Origin: Lachnospiraceae bacterium
Lineage (GTDB): Bacteria; Bacillota; Clostridia; Lachnospirales; Lachnospiraceae
DNA: 64,000 nt
Reading direction: 5' to 3'
Assembly: GCA_015057825.1 (NCBI GenBank)
Contig: SVDN01000009.1
Coordinates: 19,474-83,473 of the forward strand
The notes beneath the pieces were generated by a model. It was not told the origin of the DNA and searched no databases. It saw only the letters and a list, made by a program, of their open reading frames with translations. The translations under genes were made by a program, and so were the position numbers. How positions within the stretch are numbered: the stretch's first letter is position 1; the number at the start of each line of letters is the position of its first letter. Below, one piece after another: positions 42,993 through 51,257 of the stretch.

Positions 42993-45125
42993 ATGGATGT
43001 AAGTCAGTATCTCGAGATTTTTATCGATGAAACAAAAGAACATTTGCAAAGTTTAAGCGATCATTTGATGATTCTTGAAAAAGAACCGGAGAACTCTGAA
43101 ACTATCAACGAAATATTCAGAGCAGCTCATTCGCTTAAAGGTATGGCAGGTACTATGGGTTATAAGCGCATGCAGAAGCTTACCCATAATATGGAAAACG
43201 TATTTTCTGAGGTAAGAAACGGCAAAATGATGGTTGACTCAAGTTTGGTCGATCTTTTGTTCCAATGCCTTGATGCTTTGGAAAATTACCTCGATACAAT
43301 CGCTTCGACACAGAGCGAAGGCGAAGAAGATAATCAGATCTTAGTTGATCAGCTCGATGCGTTCCTAAACGGTGGCGGAAGCGCAGCAGCAGCACCTGCT
43401 GCGGAGGCGCAAGCGGCAGCACCGGCAGCTGATGCCCAACAGACGGCAGAAGCGCCTGCAGCGGCAGCCGGAGGAGCGGAAATCGAATATGCTGATTTTG
43501 AAAAACATGCCATTCAAGAAGGTCTTGAAGGCGGCATGAATATCTACGAAATGAGAGTCTCTATTCAAGATACATGTGTTTTGAGATCCGCAAGAGCATT
43601 TCTTGTATTCAAACACTTGGAAGGCAATGGAGATATCATTAAATCAGTTCCAAGCGTACAGGATATTGAAGATGAAAAATTTGATTTTCATTTTGACATA
43701 GCTGTTATTTCCGAAAAATCATTCGATGAAATCAAGAAACTCATTATGGATGTTTCCGAAATTTCGGATGTTACGGGAAGACAGATTACAGACATCAGTC
43801 AGATTAAGGTTGCCGGCGATGATGCGGAGGATACTTCGGCACCTGCGGTTGAACAGACAACAGCTCCTGCAAAAGCAGAAAGCACCGCACCCGCAGCCAA
43901 GAAAGATGATAAGAAACCGGCTGCTAAGAAAGAAGGCGGCAAAGAAGCCAAAGCCGTTGTCAGCAGAACAGTTCGTGTAGATATCGAAAAACTTGATGTT
44001 TTAATGAATCTTGTCAGCGAGCTTATTATCGCAAAGAACGGTCTTGTTTCGGCCAATGGCGAATCAAGCGACAACTCCGCTGCAAATCAGAGCTTTAATG
44101 AACAGATTGAATACTTGGAGAGAGTTACAACCAACCTTCATGAATCTGTCATGAAAGTTCGTATGATGCCAATTGAAACGGTTACCCAGAAATTCCCGCG
44201 TATGATCAGGGATCTTGCTAAAAAGACAAACAAGAAACTTGAGCTTACGATTTCCGGTGAAGAGACGGAATTAGACAGAACCGTTATCGATGAAATCGGC
44301 GATCCTTTGATGCATTTGCTCAGAAACTCAGCCGATCACGGTATTGAAGCTGATGCGGCACTTCGTGCACAGAGAGGTAAAACGGAAGTTGGTAACATTT
44401 CTCTTAAAGCATACCAGGATGGTAACAACGTTGTTATCGAAGTTGAAGATGACGGTAATGGTATCGATGTAGAGAAAGTCAAAAATAAAGCCATTGAAAA
44501 AGGTACAATTACCGAGGAACAGGCTGAAACAATGAACGATCAGGAAGTTATCGATCTTCTTTTCAAACCAAGTTTTTCAACAGCCGAAAAAGTTTCCGAT
44601 ATTTCCGGACGAGGCGTTGGTCTTGACGTTGTTAAAACCAAGATTGAAGCTCTGGGCGGTGACATTGAAGTTAAATCAAAACTCGGCGAAGGCTCGACGT
44701 TCATTATCAGACTTCCGCTTACACTTGCCATCATTCAGGCACTTATGGTTGAAATCGGTGATGAAAAATATGCAATTTCACTTGGCTCTATTCAGACAAT
44801 AGAAGATATCGAAATTGCGGATATTAAGCTTGTACAGAATAAAGAAGTTATTAATCTTCGTGATTCCGTTATACCTATTATCAGACTTAACGAAATTCTT
44901 GACATTGAGTCAAAGAATCCGGATGCATCAAGCCTTACGGTCGTTATAGTTAAGAAAGGCGATAAGACAGCGGGTCTTGTAGTTGATGAACTTATTGGCC
45001 AGCAAGAAATCGTTATTAAGTCACTTGGCAAATATATTAACAATGGCACTAAGTTAATCGGTGGAGCAACTATTCTCGGTAATGGTGATGTAGCACTGAT
45101 ACTTGATGTTAACACATTAGTATAG
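42993..45125 (+). CDS. cheA: Chemotaxis sensor histidine kinase CheA
   Basis: A 710-residue kinase. P1 HPt domain has His46 in AAHSLKGMAG; an Ala/Pro/Gln linker (about 125-160) precedes the P2 CheY/CheB-docking domain (160-275); a second Ala/Lys/Pro linker leads to P3 dimerisation, P4 ATPase (LRNSADHGIE, DDGNGID, SGRGVGLDVV) and the P5 CheW-like domain ending LILDVNTLV. One base after cheB. Confidence 0.97.
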   Translation: MDVSQYLEIFIDETKEHLQSLSDHLMILEKEPENSETINEIFRAAHSLKGMAGTMGYKRMQKLTHNMENVFSEVRNGKMMVDSSLVDLLFQCLDALENYLDTIASTQSEGEEDNQILVDQLDAFLNGGGSAAAAPAAEAQAAAPAADAQQTAEAPAAAAGGAEIEYADFEKHAIQEGLEGGMNIYEMRVSIQDTCVLRSARAFLVFKHLEGNGDIIKSVPSVQDIEDEKFDFHFDIAVISEKSFDEIKKLIMDVSEISDVTGRQITDISQIKVAGDDAEDTSAPAVEQTTAPAKAESTAPAAKKDDKKPAAKKEGGKEAKAVVSRTVRVDIEKLDVLMNLVSELIIAKNGLVSANGESSDNSAANQSFNEQIEYLERVTTNLHESVMKVRMMPIETVTQKFPRMIRDLAKKTNKKLELTISGEETELDRTVIDEIGDPLMHLLRNSADHGIEADAALRAQRGKTEVGNISLKAYQDGNNVVIEVEDDGNGIDVEKVKNKAIEKGTITEEQAETMNDQEVIDLLFKPSFSTAEKVSDISGRGVGLDVVKTKIEALGGDIEVKSKLGEGSTFIIRLPLTLAIIQALMVEIGDEKYAISLGSIQTIEDIEIADIKLVQNKEVINLRDSVIPIIRLNEILDIESKNPDASSLTVVIVKKGDKTAGLVVDELIGQQEIVIKSLGKYINNGTKLIGGATILGNGDVALILDVNTLV

Positions 45126-45139
45126 GAGGGGTGATTTAA

Positions 45140-45607
45140 ATGTTAGATACAAATGTTGTTGTAGAATCAAAACAGTATATAATCGTTACTCTCGGTATAG
45201 AACAGTATGGCATTGACATCGGATATATCGATAACATTGTTAAAATGCAAAAGATTACCAGAGTACCTAAGGCACAGGATTATTTCCTCGGCGTTATCAA
45301 TCTTCGTGGTGAAATTATTCCGGTAATGAGCCTTAGAAAGAAATTTAATTATGAGCCTGATGAGTTTAAGGATACTACAAGAATTATTATCATTAAACCC
45401 GAAGAACAGTCGGCTGAAAAGATTGGTATTATTGTTGATACGGTAAGAGAAGTTCTTACACTCGGAGATGATTGCATCGAAAAAGTTCAACACGATCAAT
45501 CACAGGATAAACAAAAATATGTTAGTGGCGTTGGTAAAAACAAAGACGCACTTATTTCATTATTCAATATTCCGAACCTTATTGGTGAGGCAGTTGATAA
45601 ACAATAA
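45140..45607 (+). CDS. cheW: Chemotaxis coupling protein CheW
   Basis: A 155-residue adaptor between receptors and CheA. The CheW motifs are visible: YGIDIGYIDNIVKMQKITRVPKA, LGVINLRGEIIPVMSLRKKF and IGIIVDTVREVL. Preceded by AGGAGGGGTG, 14 bp after cheA. Confidence 0.97.
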   Translation: MLDTNVVVESKQYIIVTLGIEQYGIDIGYIDNIVKMQKITRVPKAQDYFLGVINLRGEIIPVMSLRKKFNYEPDEFKDTTRIIIIKPEEQSAEKIGIIVDTVREVLTLGDDCIEKVQHDQSQDKQKYVSGVGKNKDALISLFNIPNLIGEAVDKQ

Positions 45608-45636
45608 GCATTAATTCGGAAAGGATAGAACGAACA

Positions 45637-46254
45637 ATGGCAGAAATGAACTTTGATGAATTGTCAAATATCCAATACGATGTGCTTAGAGAACTTGGCA
45701 ATATAGGCGCAGGCAATGCAACCACAGCATTGTCTTCGCTTATTAATGCTAAAATAGGAATGAAAGTTCCGAAAGTACAGCTGGTTGATATTAAAGACAT
45801 TGCATCTTTTGTTGGCGATGAAGAGACTGAAATGGTAGCTATTATGGTTATGCTTAATGGCGACATCGAGGGATTTATGATGTTTCTTCTTGAATCAAGC
45901 GTTGCAAAAGAACTTGCCGGCTTATTAATGGGCGGTATGGTTTCAGAAGGCGATGATTTTAATGAGATGGAATTATCTGCGGTACGTGAGGTTGGAAATA
46001 TTATTACAGGGGCATACCTTACATCATTGTCGGATTTGACTCATCTTACGATTTCGGAGTCCATACCTTATATTCAGATTGATATGATAGGCGCTATTAT
46101 GAGCGTTCCGGCTATTGAATTTGGAAAATTAGGAGACAAAATTTTACTTATTGAAACAGAGTTCGAACATGATATTACTATTAACGGATACTATATTCTT
46201 GTTCCGGAACTTGCTTCATACGAGAAGATTTTAAAAGCATTGGGAGTATGTTAA
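45637..46254 (+). CDS. cheC: CheY-P phosphatase CheC
   Basis: A 205-residue phosphatase with both D/SxxxExxN motifs, DVLRELGNIGAGNA near residue 15-28 and SAVREVGNIITGA near residue 112-124. It works with CheD, encoded directly after with no gap, and with FliY at the switch. Confidence 0.96.
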   Translation: MAEMNFDELSNIQYDVLRELGNIGAGNATTALSSLINAKIGMKVPKVQLVDIKDIASFVGDEETEMVAIMVMLNGDIEGFMMFLLESSVAKELAGLLMGGMVSEGDDFNEMELSAVREVGNIITGAYLTSLSDLTHLTISESIPYIQIDMIGAIMSVPAIEFGKLGDKILLIETEFEHDITINGYYILVPELASYEKILKALGVC

Positions 46255-46737
46255 ATGGGTGAGACTTTTAAAATTGGTATTGCGGACATGGCAACATGCA
46301 GCCCACCTGATAAAGTCACAACACTTGGATTGGGGTCTTGCGTGGGGATTGTTTTGTTTGATCCGGTATCGAAAATAAGCGGAATGGTTCATGTTATGCT
46401 TCCGGACAGTACCAAGATCAGAAATAACTCAAATATCGCCAAATTTGCAGACACCGGTATTAAGGAATTATATGATAGAGTAGTCAAATTGGGGGCCAAT
46501 AAAACAAGGCTTGTAGCTAAGATTGCAGGCGGAGCAACTATGTTCTCCGGCAATAATGTTGAAATGCTTAAAATCGGCGACAGAAATGTTGAAGCGACGA
46601 AAAAAGCATTGAAAGCACTCAATATCAGAATTATTGCCGAGGATACGGGTAAAGACTATGGTCGTACAATCATATTTGACCCGGAAACTGCTGAACTTAC
46701 GATAAAAGCTGTAAGAAGGGAACCTATGGTTATCTGA
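46255..46737 (+). CDS. cheD: Chemoreceptor glutamine deamidase CheD
   Basis: A 160-residue enzyme deamidating receptor glutamines and stimulating CheC. The catalytic Cys29 in LGLGSCVGIVLFDP and His46 in GMVHVMLP are present. ATG follows the cheC stop directly; the last base of its stop is shared with the next gene. Confidence 0.96.
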   Translation: MGETFKIGIADMATCSPPDKVTTLGLGSCVGIVLFDPVSKISGMVHVMLPDSTKIRNNSNIAKFADTGIKELYDRVVKLGANKTRLVAKIAGGATMFSGNNVEMLKIGDRNVEATKKALKALNIRIIAEDTGKDYGRTIIFDPETAELTIKAVRREPMVI

Positions 46738-47033
46738 TGAAAACAAAACTTATACCGTTAATCAGTATGACTGTGTCAGGACTGATTGCGCTGTTAATTT
46801 GCTTATTATACAACAGAACATTGACGGATATGCTCATTATTGTTCTGATTGTTATGGTTATCTTTTTTGTAGTAGGGTATATTGCAGAACAGATATTTAA
46901 TAGTTTCCTCGTAGTAAACGAACCCGAGGCGGAAGCTTCTGAGGAAGAAGACGAGGAAGAAGGGGAAATTGAAGACGTGGAAAATGTTGAGAATTTCAAC
47001 ATTGACATGGATGAAGAAAACGAGGCTGAATAG
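46737..47033 (+). CDS. Small two-helix membrane protein with acidic tail, function unknown
   Basis: A 98-residue protein with two hydrophobic segments (about 5-25 and 31-57) and a cytoplasmic tail of about 40 residues that is almost entirely Glu, Asp and Asn. It overlaps cheD by one base at its start and sigD by one base at its end, so it is tightly coupled to both. In Bacillus no gene lies between cheD and sigD; swrB follows sigD instead and is not obviously similar. The coding reality is supported by this double overlap. A role in sigma-D control or membrane organisation is only a guess. Confidence 0.8.
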   Translation: MKTKLIPLISMTVSGLIALLICLLYNRTLTDMLIIVLIVMVIFFVVGYIAEQIFNSFLVVNEPEAEASEEEDEEEGEIEDVENVENFNIDMDEENEAE

Positions 47034-47797
47034 TGGACGCAAGCGAGAAGGAGAAACTTTGGGCTGACTATGCAAGGTCAAAAAGCTCGGAGCTGAGGGA
47101 AAAACTTATAATTGAATATGCGCCTTTAGTCAAAATCGTTGCAGGACGACTTAGCATGTATTTAGGCTATAATGTTGAATACGATGATTTGTGCAGTTAT
47201 GGCATTTTTGGCTTAATTGATGCTATTGATAAATTTGATTATTTAAAGGGAAATAAATTTGAGACTTATGCAAGCCTTAGAATCAGAGGTTCTATTTTGG
47301 ATTATATCAGGAAAATGGACTGGATTCCAAGGACGCTTCGTCAAAAACAAAAGAAACTTGATGCGGCAATTACCACGCTTGAAACGAAGCTCGGCAGAAG
47401 CGCAACGGATGAAGAATTGGCCGCAGAGCTTGGTATAACGGGAGATGAGCTCCTTGAATGGCAAGGCCAGGCAAATGTAACAAATGTTGTTTCTTTGGAC
47501 GAATTTGTTGAAGCAGGGGGAGAAAAAAGCGTACAGCCTGTAAAGGCATCACATCTTGAAACACCGGAAGAGTTTGTGGAAAGAGAAGAGCTTAAAAAAC
47601 TTATTATCGAGTCCTTACAAAATCTTACGGAAAAAGAGAAAATGGTTATTACTCTATATTACTATGAGGAAATGACGCTTAAAGAAATCAGCGCAATCCT
47701 TGAAGTATCGGAATCAAGAGTGTCGCAGCTTCATACAAAGGCATTAGGTAAGATGAAAGCAAAATTAGGTAGTCAAGCGGGTTATATCTTTAATTAG
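47033..47797 (+). CDS. sigD: RNA polymerase sigma factor for flagellar genes, sigma-D/FliA
   Basis: A 254-residue sigma-28 factor starting at GTG. Region 2 (YDDLCSYGIFGLIDAIDKFDY, KFETYASLRIRGSILDYIR) and region 3/4 (IPRTLRQKQKKL, LTEKEKMVITLYYYEEMTLKEIS, SESRVSQLHTKAL) are characteristic. It should transcribe flagellin, receptor and late genes, and two sigma-D-like promoters lie within this window (16001 and 23851). Its own gene sits near the end of the operon, so its amount depends on read-through. Confidence 0.97.
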   Translation: MDASEKEKLWADYARSKSSELREKLIIEYAPLVKIVAGRLSMYLGYNVEYDDLCSYGIFGLIDAIDKFDYLKGNKFETYASLRIRGSILDYIRKMDWIPRTLRQKQKKLDAAITTLETKLGRSATDEELAAELGITGDELLEWQGQANVTNVVSLDEFVEAGGEKSVQPVKASHLETPEEFVEREELKKLIIESLQNLTEKEKMVITLYYYEEMTLKEISAILEVSESRVSQLHTKALGKMKAKLGSQAGYIFN

Positions 47798-47820
47798 TGG
47801 TTTGTTAAGGAGTTGACGCG

Positions 47821-49431
47821 ATGGAAAATGAGGTTAAAAATGGGTATTTTCAGATTATTTACATAGCTGATGATGCCAAACTTAGAATTTTTGGCCCCGA
47901 CGAGGGAGGCGAACTGGCAAGAATAGCTGAAGTAACAGCTTATTTGGACAGAAACAGTTTCAGAGGATATGATGCTGTTGAGATTAATGCGGCTATTAAC
48001 AAAGGTGATAAACAAATTGACATTGATTTACCTAAGCCAAAAGACGGACAGTATTATCCTATCAGTGAAGCTATGATGGTTAGGGTTTCGGAAGATAAAA
48101 TGGAAGCAATTGTCAGATTTTATCCTCCAAGCAATAACGGTGAAAAGCTCGGTAAAGAAGAGATTATAAAAGAGCTTAACAATCAAAAAGTTGTAAGTGG
48201 AATTGATGACCAGGTGATTAAAAATCACATTTTATCACCGCGCTATTGCACCGATATTTTGATTGCCAAAGGTACTCCTTATGTTGAAGGTAGGGATGCC
48301 TCAATCGAATACACATTTGAAACGGAATTGAAAGCAAGACCAAAACGTAATGAAGACGGATCGGTTGATTTCCACAAATTAGACATTATGAATCCTGTTC
48401 ATGAAGGAGATTTACTTGCGACTCTTACAAGAGAAGATCCGGGTGAGCCGGGATTGGATGTTTACGGAAATATGACAAGACCGCCTAAAGTAGTGCGCAA
48501 AATTCTTCGTTTTGGTAAAAATATAAGATTATCGGAAGATGAAACTCAGATATTTTCTATGGTTGACGGACATGTAACCCTTGAAGATGAAAGAGTTTAT
48601 GTATATAACGTTTATGAAGTTGCCGCTGATGTTGATGCCACAACGGGTGACATTCAATATGACGGTAATATTACCGTAAAAGGCAATATCCGTACCGGTT
48701 TTAAGGTTACGGCCAGCGGAAATATCGAAGTTTACGGCGTTGTTGAAGGCGCGGCAGTAAAGGCCGGAGGCGACGTTATTTTGCGCCGAGGCATTCAGGG
48801 AATGGGCAAAGGAATAATTGTTGCAAAAGGAAATATTGTTTCCAAATTTATCGAAAGTGCAACGGTTGTTTCGGAAGGCTTTATCGAAACCGAGGCGGTT
48901 ATGCATAGTAGGATGAGTGCCAAAGGTGATATAAAAATCCAAGGCTCGAAAGGCAACTTAATCGGTGGCTTTACAAGATCGACTTGTCTTATTGAAGCCA
49001 AGGTTATAGGTGCACCAATGGGCACCATTACAAATGTTGAAGTGGGAATAGATCCTGCAGTTCAGGATAAAATAAATAAAATCAGAACAGACATTGCCGA
49101 AAAATCAAAAGAACTCGGCAGACTTAAGGATGTTTTCGAAGTATTTAAAGCTAAAAAGCAAAAGGGGAAAATCGATTTTTCAACCCTTGCTTCAATGACA
49201 AAAACAGCTCAGGAAATACAGGAATTGAATTCCAAGATTATTGAGCTTCAAGATGAGCATGAAAAGCTTAAATTAGAATTCCATGTTAACGAAAGTGCGA
49301 GAATTGTAGGTAAAACGGTTTATCCGGGTGTTAAAATGATGATAAGCGGTGAACCATTTTATGTAAACAATGAAATATATATGACACAGTTTAAAAAAGT
49401 TAACGGAGAGATTCAGCAAACTATCGTTTAA
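47821..49431 (+). CDS. FapA family protein (DUF342)
   Basis: A 536-residue polymerising protein of the FapA/DUF342 family. The N-terminal part (about 1-165) is variable; then comes the family core with DGSVDFHKLDIMNPVHEGDLLA, VDGHVTLEDERVYVYNVYEV and a right-handed beta-helix with regular Gly-rich turns (ITVKGNIRTG, GNIEVYGVVEGA, VILRRGIQGM). A coiled coil (about 420-490) and a short C-terminal tail follow. In Vibrio, FapA localises FlhF-dependent flagellar proteins. Preceded by AAGGAG after sigD. Confidence 0.88.
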   Translation: MENEVKNGYFQIIYIADDAKLRIFGPDEGGELARIAEVTAYLDRNSFRGYDAVEINAAINKGDKQIDIDLPKPKDGQYYPISEAMMVRVSEDKMEAIVRFYPPSNNGEKLGKEEIIKELNNQKVVSGIDDQVIKNHILSPRYCTDILIAKGTPYVEGRDASIEYTFETELKARPKRNEDGSVDFHKLDIMNPVHEGDLLATLTREDPGEPGLDVYGNMTRPPKVVRKILRFGKNIRLSEDETQIFSMVDGHVTLEDERVYVYNVYEVAADVDATTGDIQYDGNITVKGNIRTGFKVTASGNIEVYGVVEGAAVKAGGDVILRRGIQGMGKGIIVAKGNIVSKFIESATVVSEGFIETEAVMHSRMSAKGDIKIQGSKGNLIGGFTRSTCLIEAKVIGAPMGTITNVEVGIDPAVQDKINKIRTDIAEKSKELGRLKDVFEVFKAKKQKGKIDFSTLASMTKTAQEIQELNSKIIELQDEHEKLKLEFHVNESARIVGKTVYPGVKMMISGEPFYVNNEIYMTQFKKVNGEIQQTIV

Positions 49432-49444
49432 AGGAGTGTAAGCG

Positions 49445-49759
49445 ATGATTGGACCGGTAATGCTTCAAGGCATAAATCAGGTAATGCCAGAAACATCCAC
49501 TATTAAGGCTCATGAAGATGTTAAGCCCATGTTAGACCAGGCGGGAATGATTCAGCAAGGTCATAAAGAGGCGGATGCAAAACAAGAAACCGTTGTTAAA
49601 CGAGAAAACGCATCCTTAGAGCATGAAAAACATGATGCCAAAGAAAAAGGAAAAAACGAATACGTTAATTTAAGAAAAACGAAGTCGTCCAACGAGAAAA
49701 AAGACGGAGACGTTAGCTTAAAGACGCCGAATAAAGGTGGTTTTGACATTAAAATATAA
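49445..49759 (+). CDS. Hypothetical lysine/glutamate-rich protein after DUF342 gene
   Basis: A 104-residue hydrophilic protein, not recognised. Only the N-terminal 15 residues are apolar (GPVMLQGINQVMP); the rest is Lys/Glu/Asp-rich, low complexity and probably disordered, ending NKGGFDIKI. Preceded by AAAGGAG and 13 bp after the FapA-like gene, so it is co-transcribed. It may be an accessory or anti-aggregation partner of the DUF342 polymer; this is only positional. Confidence 0.75.
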   Translation: MIGPVMLQGINQVMPETSTIKAHEDVKPMLDQAGMIQQGHKEADAKQETVVKRENASLEHEKHDAKEKGKNEYVNLRKTKSSNEKKDGDVSLKTPNKGGFDIKI

Positions 49760-49762
49760 TGT

Positions 49763-49797
49763 ATTTAATACCGAAAGAAATTTCGGTATTAAATTTG
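49763..49797 (+). terminator. Hairpin with GAAA loop, possible terminator
   Basis: A perfect 14-bp stem (49763-49776 with 49781-49794) closed by a GAAA tetraloop and followed by only a short T-run. It may be a partial terminator or an RNA-stability element between the two flanking genes. Confidence 0.55.
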
Positions 49798-49816
49798 TAT
49801 AATGAAAGGGATTTAT

Positions 49817-50458
49817 ATGGTAGTTGAAATATGTCTGATAATAATAGGTATTATTATTGTTATTATTAGCTTTGTAAAAACGGCAAAGGAATCGACAAAT
49901 GATAAAGTCGATGCTTCCGATATTGATATAGAAAAGATTGCCGGTGATATTATCCGGGATAAAGTCGATAAAGAAGTAGATAATGTTATTGATGATAAGG
50001 TTGAAAACTTTGAGATTCAAATCGACAAACTCAGCAATGAAAAAATAATGGCTCTCGGAGATTATTCCAAAACCATTTCGGAAGATACCACAAAAAATCA
50101 CAACGAGGTATTATTCCTTTATAATATGCTTAAGGACAAAGAGACGGAAGTTAAAAACATGATGACGGATGTTGAAAACCTTAAGAAAAGCGTAAAGAAC
50201 AATGATGAAATGCCTCTTGAAGAAGTTAAAGATGCGCCTGAAGAAAAAGAAGCTGATATTCCGGTATTTTCAACTAAAGCAGCCGAAGAGGAAAGCAAAG
50301 AAAAGGCAAATCCTCAATCGGAAGGCGAAAACAATAACAATGACAGAATTCTCAAACTTTACAAAGAAGGCAAATCAAATGTTCAAATTGCCAAAGAACT
50401 TGGTCTTGGTGTAGGTGAAGTTCGCTTGGTGGTTGATTTGTTTAAAAATGCTAATTAA
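49817..50458 (+). CDS. DUF6115 family membrane-anchored protein with HTH-like C-terminus
   Basis: A 213-residue protein; the ATG at 49817 is used because GAAAGGG precedes it. One N-terminal hydrophobic helix (about 2-20), a long charged coiled-coil region (25-130), an acidic linker (ending NNNNDR) and a C-terminal helix-turn-helix-like module (ILKLYKEGKSNVQIAKELGLGVGEVRLVVDLF) match the Lachnospiraceae DUF6115 domain. Function is not established. Its position after sigD and fapA in the flagellar operon suggests a motility or envelope task. Confidence 0.82.
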   Translation: MVVEICLIIIGIIIVIISFVKTAKESTNDKVDASDIDIEKIAGDIIRDKVDKEVDNVIDDKVENFEIQIDKLSNEKIMALGDYSKTISEDTTKNHNEVLFLYNMLKDKETEVKNMMTDVENLKKSVKNNDEMPLEEVKDAPEEKEADIPVFSTKAAEEESKEKANPQSEGENNNNDRILKLYKEGKSNVQIAKELGLGVGEVRLVVDLFKNAN

Positions 50459-50475
50459 TAACAAGGTGATAATAT

Positions 50476-50982
50476 ATGAAGTCAAAATTTTTTTTAAGAG
50501 GTTTAGGCACAGGCATTGTGCTTGCTACGCTGGTATGTCTGATTGCTTTTAATGTTGATAGATCAAAGGCTGCTTTGGAAGAAAAGTCCACAAAAGAGCA
50601 GACAACAATTTTTGATGAAAAATCAAGCGATGATATAGACAACAGTGAAAAAGAAGAAAGCACGGAAGAAATTGAAACAAAAGAAGAAATAACAACGCCT
50701 GAAGCAGTTACGGTTCCCGAAATCGAAACGGAGATTCCGGAGCTTGAAACAACAACTTTTGCGCCTACACCGGCTTCCAACGGTTCTATAAGCATTTTAC
50801 CGGGCATGACATCGGAAGCTGTAAGTGATGTATTACAGTCCAATGGTATAATAAATGATGCAATCGATTTTAATAATTTCCTTACGGGATCGGGCTATGC
50901 AACAACGATTCATGTGGGAACTTTCGATATACCGGTCGGCTCTGACTATGAATCCATAGCAAGAATTATTGCCGGAAGATAA
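50476..50982 (+). CDS. Small membrane-anchored YceG/MltG-N-terminal-like protein
   Basis: A 168-residue protein with a short basic N-terminus and one hydrophobic segment (about 8-26), a Thr/Glu-rich linker (30-95) and a compact C-terminal domain reading SISILPGMTSEAVSDVLQSNGIINDAIDFNNFL, then VGTFDIPVGSDYESIARII. That pattern is the LysM-like N-terminal module of MltG endolytic transglycosylases; the catalytic part is absent, so it may only bind the cell wall. Located in the tail of the flagellar operon. Confidence 0.78.
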   Translation: MKSKFFLRGLGTGIVLATLVCLIAFNVDRSKAALEEKSTKEQTTIFDEKSSDDIDNSEKEESTEEIETKEEITTPEAVTVPEIETEIPELETTTFAPTPASNGSISILPGMTSEAVSDVLQSNGIINDAIDFNNFLTGSGYATTIHVGTFDIPVGSDYESIARIIAGR

Positions 50983-51013
50983 GCCTAAATAAGAGACAGA
51001 GGGAAACAATACT

Positions 51014-51190
51014 ATGAAAAAAGAGACAGATGAAGAAAAATACGTAAATGAAAATATGCAGGGAATTGCCGCAGGAGCGGGTATGGAGTCTTTTGTGGAA
51101 AAAAGATGTCCTATCTGCGGAAAAGAGATGCACGTTATATCAAGCGGGTATAAGTGCGAGTGCGGCTATGTGGAAAGCTTTTTGGAATAA
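51014..51190 (+). CDS. 58-residue zinc-ribbon protein
   Basis: A short ORF with AGAGGGA before its ATG. After a charged N-terminus (MKKETDEEKYVNE) the C-terminal half holds CPICGKEM and YKCECGYVES, four cysteines (CxxC and CxC) in a compact zinc ribbon. It lies between the MltG-like gene and a strong terminator, as the last gene of the flagellar transcript. No function is recognised. The alternative, a chance ORF, is less likely because the cysteine pattern, ribosome site and terminator spacing all fit. Confidence 0.72.
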   Translation: MKKETDEEKYVNENMQGIAAGAGMESFVEKRCPICGKEMHVISSGYKCECGYVESFLE

Positions 51191-51195
51191 TAATG

Positions 51196-51232
51196 CGGTG
51201 ACACAATCTTTGTGTTGCCGTTTTCTCTTTCT
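51196..51232 (+). terminator. Terminator at the end of the flagellar operon
   Basis: CGGTGACACAA (51196-51206) pairs with TTGTGTTGCCG (51210-51220) through two wobbles, loop of 3, followed by TTTTCTCTTTCTT. It ends the 35-kb operon six bases after the zinc-ribbon gene. Confidence 0.85.
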
Positions 51233-51257
51233 TGGGGGTAAACGGAGAGGAGTATAA

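Noticed and set aside
49798-49803. TATAAT before the DUF6115 gene as a promoter
   Set aside because: The 17-bp-spaced -35 would lie inside the 14-bp hairpin stem and does not resemble TTGACA.
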